Source: an archaeon
Lineage (GTDB): Archaea; Iainarchaeota; Iainarchaeia; CSSED10-239
Reading direction: 5' to 3'
DNA length: 12,574 bases
NCBI GenBank assembly: GCA_029563035.1
Contig: JAKQTP010000018.1
Span: 1-12,574 of the forward strand
This document shows positions 8,613 to 12,574 of the stretch, piece by piece. The position numbers and the translations under genes are program-made. The stretch's first letter is position 1; every line of letters starts with the position of its first letter. Below the pieces are notes generated by a model. That model saw only the letters and a list, made by a program, of their open reading frames with translations. It searched no databases and was not told the DNA's origin.

Positions 8613-8625
8613 ATTATTTATTTAA

Positions 8626-9402
8626 ATGATACTGGATAGCAATGCTTTAAATATTTTTACTGATGGCTCGTGCTATCTTCTTCAAAAAAGAAAAGGAGGA
8701 TTTGGTTTTTTGTTTATTTTTCCAGAGTTTTTAAATTTAGAAAATATTGAATTTTGCCCATACGGATATAAAAATACTACAAATAATCAGATGGAGTTAA
8801 AGGCTTGCTCTGAGGCTCTAAAGCAAAGCTTGAAGTTTAAAAAAGAGTGGAGTCGAATAGTCATTTATACAGACTCTTCCTATGTTTGTGATAATTATAA
8901 AAGAGCCGTTTATGAATGGATGCCAAGTGGTGGTAATAATAAATATGGTAGGCCAATAGATAACTATGGTTTATGGAAGGATTTAATTAGGTCTATAAAG
9001 GACACAAAATGCTCTGTCGATATTAAGTATGTTAGGGGTCATGATAAAAGTGAGGAAAACAAAAAAGCTGATAATTTAGCAAAAAGATCTTCTGATAATC
9101 CGGTTAACAGTCCAATTGATATAGTTATTGTTAGAAGAAGAAAATTTTCTAAAAAACAAAATAACAATAAGGTTGAGATAAGTGGTCAAAAAATAAAAAT
9201 AAGGGTGGTTGTTTCAAAATATTTAAAGCAGAAAATCTATAGAATTAAATATGAAGTGGTTGCGAAAACAAATAAGCTTTATGGATGTATGGATAATATT
9301 GATAGTTATTACTGTCTACGTCCCGGTCATGTTTATTTAGTTAAATTTAATAATGATAAAAAAAATTCTCAAATTGAAAAAGTTATTAAAGAGTTCAAGT
9401 AA
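8626..9402 (+). CDS. RNase H family protein with extra C-terminal domain
   Basis: 258 aa. Residues 1-155 match the RNase HI fold, which cuts RNA in RNA-DNA hybrids using two metal ions. The DEDD catalytic set is complete: D13 (IFTDGS), E57 (NNQMEL), D83 (YTDSS) and D149 (KKADNLA), with the flexible-loop His at H139. A segment KYGRPIDNYGLWKDL (106-120) fits the usual region before the last strand. Standard RNase HI is about 155 aa, so residues 165-258 are an extension. It begins with a basic linker (RRRKFSKK) and then alternates hydrophobic strands, ending LRPGHVYLVKF; I do not recognise it. The gene lies 13 nt after the 93-aa gene and 16 nt before the HhH gene. It could be a housekeeping enzyme or a defence nuclease directed by the extension; context favours the latter only weakly. 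Confidence 0.85.
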   Translation: MILDSNALNIFTDGSCYLLQKRKGGFGFLFIFPEFLNLENIEFCPYGYKNTTNNQMELKACSEALKQSLKFKKEWSRIVIYTDSSYVCDNYKRAVYEWMPSGGNNKYGRPIDNYGLWKDLIRSIKDTKCSVDIKYVRGHDKSEENKKADNLAKRSSDNPVNSPIDIVIVRRRKFSKKQNNNKVEISGQKIKIRVVVSKYLKQKIYRIKYEVVAKTNKLYGCMDNIDSYYCLRPGHVYLVKFNNDKKNSQIEKVIKEFK

Positions 9403-9418
9403 GTTATTAAAACAAAAA

Positions 9419-9937
9419 ATGAAAATTGATTTAAAGAAATATTTAAAACTATATAACTTAGAAGACTATCTTTTTGATATTTTGGGCTTTCAAATTAAAA
9501 AGAGAGGTTGTGTAAAGTTTGATGAGTTTTATAAAATTTGCATGTGGAAATCATCACGTCAAAAACCTAATTATATTAAAAATAAAAAAATAGTTGAGAG
9601 AATAACCAAAAAAGCATTTTTAGAAAAAGATGAAAAGGAGAAAATAAATATACTATGCTCCATGAAAGGGGTTGGTATTCCAACTGCCTCCGCTATTTTA
9701 ACGATAGTTTTTCCAGATAAGTATGCAATTATAGATATAAGATGCATGGAGATTTTATTTGAATTAAAACTTTTAAAAAGCAAGAATATAAGTATAAATA
9801 CTTGGATGGATTATTTGGCTGTGATTAGGTTTTTAGCTAAAGAAAACAATACAACCCCTAGAAATATTGATAAGGCTTTATTTGCAATGCATAGAGAGTT
9901 ATTAGATAATAATAATTTTACAAATCTTTATAATTAG
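9419..9937 (+). CDS. HhH DNA-glycosylase-like protein
   Basis: 172 aa. The motif KGVGIPTASAILTIVFPDKYAIIDIR (split view: GVG at 84-86, D106 in AIIDIR) matches the helix-hairpin-helix plus catalytic-Asp layout of the HhH-GPD base-excision glycosylases. The position of the catalytic Lys of OGG1-type enzymes is not Lys here, so a monofunctional glycosylase or a non-catalytic DNA binder is more likely. No iron-sulphur Cys cluster is seen. F37-x5-W43-K44 (FYKICMWKS) is another distinctive block. A start at 9353 is possible in frame, but it would overlap the RNase H gene by 50 nt and add a Lys/Leu-rich 22-residue leader; ATG 9419 gives a clean 16-nt gap. Role in DNA repair or in attacking modified phage DNA is inference. 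Confidence 0.75.
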   Translation: MKIDLKKYLKLYNLEDYLFDILGFQIKKRGCVKFDEFYKICMWKSSRQKPNYIKNKKIVERITKKAFLEKDEKEKINILCSMKGVGIPTASAILTIVFPDKYAIIDIRCMEILFELKLLKSKNISINTWMDYLAVIRFLAKENNTTPRNIDKALFAMHRELLDNNNFTNLYN

Positions 9938-9947
9938 TTTTTAAAAT

Positions 9948-10556
9948 ATGAAACTGTTTTTAACATCAACCGGTTTAGAAAACATAGATATTTCACGTCA
10001 TTTCGAAACAAGCTTTTTGCCAAAAGAGCCTAAAGATTTATCTTTTTTAGTTATTTCAATTCAAGACTCAGAGCAGGACGCTTTTTATTTAGAGAAAACA
10101 TTAAGTGAAATAAAAAATACGGGGGCTCAGGATATTGATGTTTTTAGATTAGGAAATGAAAAATTTACCGCTAGTAAAGAATATGACGTAATCTTTGTTT
10201 GTGGAGGTAATACTTTTGATTATTTAGATAGAGTAAGAAAAACTGGACTCGATAAGTTTATATTAGATTTTGCTAAAAAAGAAAATAGCACTTACGTTGG
10301 TGTTAGTGCTGGTAGTATTTTAGCGGGACCAGATATATCCATTGCTGGAGACGAAGATCCTAATGATATCGGACTTACAGACTTAAAGGGCCTCTGTTTA
10401 ACTGATTATATAATTTACCCTCATTACAGAAAAGAATTAAAGCCGCAGTTAGATGAGTTTAAAAAAAGAACTGGATATCCGATTATTGAATTAGAAGATA
10501 ATCAAGCTTTTATTTTAGAAGACTCGGTATTTCATTATATAAACAAAGACTTATAA
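9948..10556 (+). CDS. Peptidase S51 family protein (dipeptidase E-like)
   Basis: 202 aa, class I glutamine-amidotransferase-like fold. The nucleophile elbow GVSAGS places Ser at S120, and H159 in IYPHY fits the second catalytic residue. CGGNTF (85-90) is the conserved strand-turn before the elbow. Family members such as PepE are cytoplasmic and cut Asp-X dipeptides; cyanophycinase is a relative. The length is close to that of PepE. The gene starts 10 nt after the HhH gene and ends 3 nt before the next, so it is in the same train. It may be an ordinary cellular peptidase marking the edge of the island rather than a defence gene. Substrate is not predictable from sequence. Confidence 0.88.
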   Translation: MKLFLTSTGLENIDISRHFETSFLPKEPKDLSFLVISIQDSEQDAFYLEKTLSEIKNTGAQDIDVFRLGNEKFTASKEYDVIFVCGGNTFDYLDRVRKTGLDKFILDFAKKENSTYVGVSAGSILAGPDISIAGDEDPNDIGLTDLKGLCLTDYIIYPHYRKELKPQLDEFKKRTGYPIIELEDNQAFILEDSVFHYINKDL

Positions 10557-10559
10557 AAT

Positions 10560-11063
10560 ATGAACGACAAAGAAATATCAAAATTAATTTGGAGTAATGA
10601 AACTGCTTTAAAAGAGAATTTATTATTAACTAGTGAGGCTGTAAAAATTCGTGATACTATCTTTGAATATTTAAATTCAGTTTTAGATGTTAGTTCTTTG
10701 CCAGGATTAAGACTAAGAAAAATTACCTCAAATGCAAAACCAGACTCTTGGTGGTCTAATTCCGCAGGCTTTCCAGCTGATAATGCCTGGCAAAAAATAG
10801 AAAAATATATTGATATTTTCCAACAGTATTTGGCGGAAAAAACTATTAAAAAAAGAATAAGCGACGATCAATTTTTTATTGAATCAAGGATTCAGGGAGA
10901 AGACCAACATATTTTAGTTGGGAAAAGAGATGGATTTGGAAGTAAGGCGCATATAGTAATTGATGGTGTAACCGGAGAGATAAGAGTTGAAGATAACCAA
11001 CAGGCCCCAGAAGAAGTAACAGAAAGAATAGAAACTATAATCAAATTACCAAATGGTAAGTAA
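10560..11063 (+). CDS. Hypothetical protein, 167 aa
   Basis: No recognised family. The N-terminal ~100 residues look helical and include a Trp-rich stretch (PDSWWSNSAGFPADNAW, 60-76). The C-terminal ~60 residues look like several beta strands (DQFFIESRIQ, HILVGKRDG, AHIVIDGVTGEIRVED). No signal peptide or membrane helix. It begins 3 nt after the peptidase stop and is the last gene before the 385-bp gap, so probably the end of the transcript. Possible partner of the peptidase by position only. Confidence 0.72.
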   Translation: MNDKEISKLIWSNETALKENLLLTSEAVKIRDTIFEYLNSVLDVSSLPGLRLRKITSNAKPDSWWSNSAGFPADNAWQKIEKYIDIFQQYLAEKTIKKRISDDQFFIESRIQGEDQHILVGKRDGFGSKAHIVIDGVTGEIRVEDNQQAPEEVTERIETIIKLPNGK

Positions 11064-11144
11064 ATCAAGACAACTAGAGAAATATTAGAATTTATTGCTG
11101 ATGAATAAAGATTACACCTATCTGTAACCTTATATTCATACTCG

Positions 11145-11162
11145 TGTCACTTTTGTCACTTT
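11145..11162. repeat. Tandem 9-bp repeat TGTCACTTT x2
   Basis: Two exact copies at 11145-11153 and 11154-11162. They share TGTCA with the half-sites near 11375, so they may be recognised by the same regulator. They lie just upstream of the structured element. No convincing promoter was found here. Confidence 0.55.
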
Positions 11163-11176
11163 TTAAGAAAACCATA

Positions 11177-11324
11177 GCGCACGAGGATCTTATTTATTAA
11201 GAACTTAAAAGATCACCGAAAAGCCTTGCTGGGCTTGCCGAAATTACGGTTCTAGTCCGAGGTAGCCCGCAACATCGTGCTAGCACGAGGTATTTTAAAA
11301 CAGAGCTTTTTGAAGCTCTGTTTT
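11177..11324 (+). ncRNA. Candidate structured RNA ending in an intrinsic terminator
   Basis: This is a non-coding stretch whose core (11215-11290) is about 57% G+C by hand count, far above the surrounding genes. A closing helix GCACGA (11179-11184)/TCGTGC (11275-11280) encloses two arms. One arm is GATCTT (11186-11191)/AAGATC (11209-11214). The other is GGGCT (11231-11235)/AGCCC (11264-11268), with an inner GCCG/CGGT pair (11237-11240, 11247-11250). The palindrome CGTGCTAGCACG (11276-11287) competes with the closing helix, because GCACGAGG occurs at both 11179 and 11283. A strong terminator follows. It does not match 4.5S, 6S, tmRNA, RNase P or tRNA patterns known to me. It could be a small RNA, the 3' end of the upstream mRNA, or DNA-level recombination structure. 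Confidence 0.5.
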
Positions 11325-11325
11325 T
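11297..11325 (+). terminator. Intrinsic terminator
   Basis: Stem CAGAGCTT (11301-11308) / AAGCTCTG (11313-11320) with loop TTTG, extended by AAAA/TTTT on the flanks and followed by TTTTT. It would end either the candidate RNA or the long upstream transcript, and it isolates the HTH-hsdR promoter. Being A/T-flanked on both sides, it could also work on the minus strand. Confidence 0.85.
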
Positions 11326-11364
11326 AGTTGGGAAAAAGCTAGTTTTTCTTTAAAATATTCCGTT

Positions 11365-11389
11365 TGACAACTTATGTCATTTTTTGACA
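11365..11389. promoter_or_regulatory. Putative operator: three phased TGACA/TGTCA half-sites
   Basis: TGACA (11365-11369), TGTCA (11375-11379) and TGACA (11385-11389) are separated by 5 nt each, a 10-bp period with alternating orientation. The last overlaps the -35 box of the promoter in front of the HTH gene. This is a natural place for repression, perhaps by the HTH protein itself (inference). Confidence 0.5.
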
Positions 11390-11411
11390 TTTTAATAAAA
11401 TATGTTAAAAT
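11384..11411 (+). promoter_or_regulatory. Promoter of the HTH-hsdR operon
   Basis: A consensus -35 TTGACA (11384-11389) and a -10 TAAAAT (11406-11411) have a 16-nt spacer. It lies 60 nt after the terminator and about 30 nt of leader would precede ATG 11449. This is the best promoter match in the window. Confidence 0.65.
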
Positions 11412-11448
11412 TTAAATAAAGAAAAGATAAATAAAATCTAAACTATAT

Positions 11449-11637
11449 ATGAGCGACCGAATAGAAAAACTTCTAACCATAGAAGAAGTAGCCGATGTTT
11501 TAAGGGTAAGCACCAGAACTATTGTTAGATATATCGAATCTGGAAAATTAAAAGCTTCTAAGATAGGTGTTTGGAGAATTAAGGAATCTGACGTGCATTT
11601 ATTTTTAGAAGAAACTAGTAATAAAAATAATAAATAA
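11449..11637 (+). CDS. Excisionase-family helix-turn-helix DNA-binding protein
   Basis: 62 aa. Residues 9-55 (LTIEEVADVLRVSTRTIVRY ... GVWRIKESDVHLFL) match the MerR-like HTH_17/excisionase fold. The recognition helix is around STRTIVRYIESG and a wing ends in the WRI strand. Such proteins bind DNA as architectural factors for excision or as small regulators. The gene has its own strong promoter and ends 1 nt before hsdR, so it probably controls the type I restriction genes. Delayed expression of restriction is a common use of such leading regulators. Alternatively it could serve the recombinase as a directionality factor, though the two genes are over 8 kb apart here. Fold assignment is secure; role is inference. 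Confidence 0.88.
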   Translation: MSDRIEKLLTIEEVADVLRVSTRTIVRYIESGKLKASKIGVWRIKESDVHLFLEETSNKNNK

Positions 11638-11638
11638 T

Positions 11639-12574
11639 ATGGCATTTAACGAAAATACAAGAGTAAAAATACCAGCAATACTACATTTGTGTAGGTTGGG
11701 GTATAAATATATATCTCTGAAAAAGGCAAAATGGGATATAGAAACAAATATTTTTGTTGATATTTTTAATGAAAGCATTAAAAAAATTAACACTGATGTT
11801 GATGGTGAGGATATAAAAAGGTTGTATGACAAAATAAGTCTTTCTTTGGATAATGAAGATTTAGGAAAGCAATTCTATGAAATAATGCTTTCAAATAATA
11901 TTAAAATTATTGACTTTGACAATTTCAGTAATAATTCTTTTCATGTTGTTACAGAGCTAACTTGCAAGAATGGAGATGACGAATTTAGACCAGATATCAC
12001 TCTTTTAATTAATGGAATGCCATTAGCTTTTATTGAGGTTAAAAAGCCAAATAATAAAGAAGGTATTTTGGCAGAAAGAAATAGAATTAATTCTAGATTT
12101 CAAAATAGTAAATTCCGAAAGTTTATTAACATAACTCAGTTGTTGGTTTTTTCCAATAATATGAATTATGATGAAGAATCAATCGATCAAGTCGAGGGGG
12201 CTTATTATTCCAGCACCTCCACTAAAAAGGCCATTTTTAATGCTTTTAGAGAAGATAAAAGTGTCGAAGTTTTAGATACTGATAAAATATTAGAAGAATT
12301 AGATGAAGATATAGAAAATATTGTTTTGGCGGACAATAATTTGAATGTAATTAAACACAGCCCAGAGTTTATAATTAATAAGGACCCGCAATCTCCTACA
12401 AATAGAATAATAACTTCAATATTTAGCAAAGATAGGTTAGCAATGTTTTTGCGATATGGCATAGCTTATGTAAAAGAATTTGATGGCTTACAAAAACATG
12501 TGATGAGATATCCTCAATTTTTTGCTACCAAGGCTATAGAAAAGAAAATTGATAGCGGAGAGAAGAAAGGTATT
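11639..12574 (+). CDS. hsdR: Type I restriction endonuclease R subunit, N-terminal part (runs off window)
   Basis: 312 codons from ATG 11639 to the window end without a stop; the 3' end is missing. HsdR is the DNA translocase and nuclease of type I restriction complexes and works with HsdM and HsdS. The HSDR_N nuclease is visible: RPDITLL with D119, then FIEVKKP with E133 and K135, the D...ExK catalytic set. It is followed by QLLVFSNN, the usual strand after the nuclease core. The final residues (FFATKAIEKKIDSGEKKGI) match the segment that normally leads straight into the ATPase Walker A motif, so the helicase should begin just beyond the window. The gene begins 1 nt after the HTH stop. No hsdM or hsdS is seen before it; they would have to lie downstream. 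Confidence 0.9.
   Translation, partial: MAFNENTRVKIPAILHLCRLGYKYISLKKAKWDIETNIFVDIFNESIKKINTDVDGEDIKRLYDKISLSLDNEDLGKQFYEIMLSNNIKIIDFDNFSNNSFHVVTELTCKNGDDEFRPDITLLINGMPLAFIEVKKPNNKEGILAERNRINSRFQNSKFRKFINITQLLVFSNNMNYDEESIDQVEGAYYSSTSTKKAIFNAFREDKSVEVLDTDKILEELDEDIENIVLADNNLNVIKHSPEFIINKDPQSPTNRIITSIFSKDRLAMFLRYGIAYVKEFDGLQKHVMRYPQFFATKAIEKKIDSGEKKGI

Noticed and set aside
9353..9418. Upstream start of the HhH gene
   Set aside because: It would overlap the RNase H coding region by 50 nt with a low-complexity Lys/Leu leader; ATG 9419 gives normal spacing.
11250..11270. CTAGTCCG resembles part of Cas9 tracrRNA
   Set aside because: The match is only 8 bases; there is no Cas9, no repeat-spacer array and no anti-repeat in the window.
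11177..11290. Retron or tRNA-like RNA
   Set aside because: No reverse transcriptase gene is near, and neither strand folds into a cloverleaf with a T-loop and CCA end.
11412..12462. Minus-strand reading frames opposite the HTH and hsdR genes
   Set aside because: They are antisense to clearly recognisable proteins and show hydrophobic, low-complexity translations typical of shadows.

Overview
The window is AT-rich bacterial DNA. It most resembles a Candidate Phyla Radiation (Patescibacteria) genome, for four reasons. Genes are compact and nearly abutting. No start codon has a recognisable Shine-Dalgarno sequence; starts sit in A/T runs such as AAAATATG. The standard genetic code applies, with TAA stops in nine intact genes, TAG in two and TGA in none. 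The serine recombinase is of the type with a YARKSTE active site common in those genomes. The lineage assignment is inference.

Layout. A tRNA-Ser(GCU) gene with encoded CCA (53-142) and an intrinsic terminator (172-194) opens the window. Then come a GIY-YIG/DUF4357 protein (262-1095) and a small protein with an HEPN-like RX4H motif (1110-1625). These converge on a serine recombinase gene on the minus strand (1622-2975) that is interrupted by a +1 frameshift inside its zinc ribbon. The divergent gap 2976-3154 holds three AGATAAAT repeats spaced exactly 11 bp apart.

A plus-strand gene train runs from 3155 to 11063. It starts with a type III restriction-modification pair, Mod (3155-5245) and Res (5623-8295), with a small single-pass membrane protein gene (5250-5621) between them. 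It continues with a 93-aa unknown, an RNase H protein with an unassigned C-terminal extension, a helix-hairpin-helix DNA-glycosylase-like protein, an S51-family peptidase and a 167-aa unknown. Gene gaps are 1-35 nt, so cotranscription is plausible.

The 385-bp gap 11064-11448 is not empty. It holds a G+C-rich element that folds like a structured RNA, an intrinsic terminator, and a good promoter overlapped by three phased TGACA/TGTCA half-sites. That promoter faces a small excisionase-type helix-turn-helix gene (11449-11637) followed after 1 nt by the N-terminal part of a type I restriction HsdR subunit (11639 to the window end, cut just before the expected Walker A motif).

Overall this reads as a recombinase-associated defence island next to a tRNA gene, carrying at least two unrelated restriction systems and several nuclease-like proteins. 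The best candidates for something undescribed are the structured RNA at 11177-11324, the membrane protein inside the type III operon, and the RNase H / HhH cluster behind Res.
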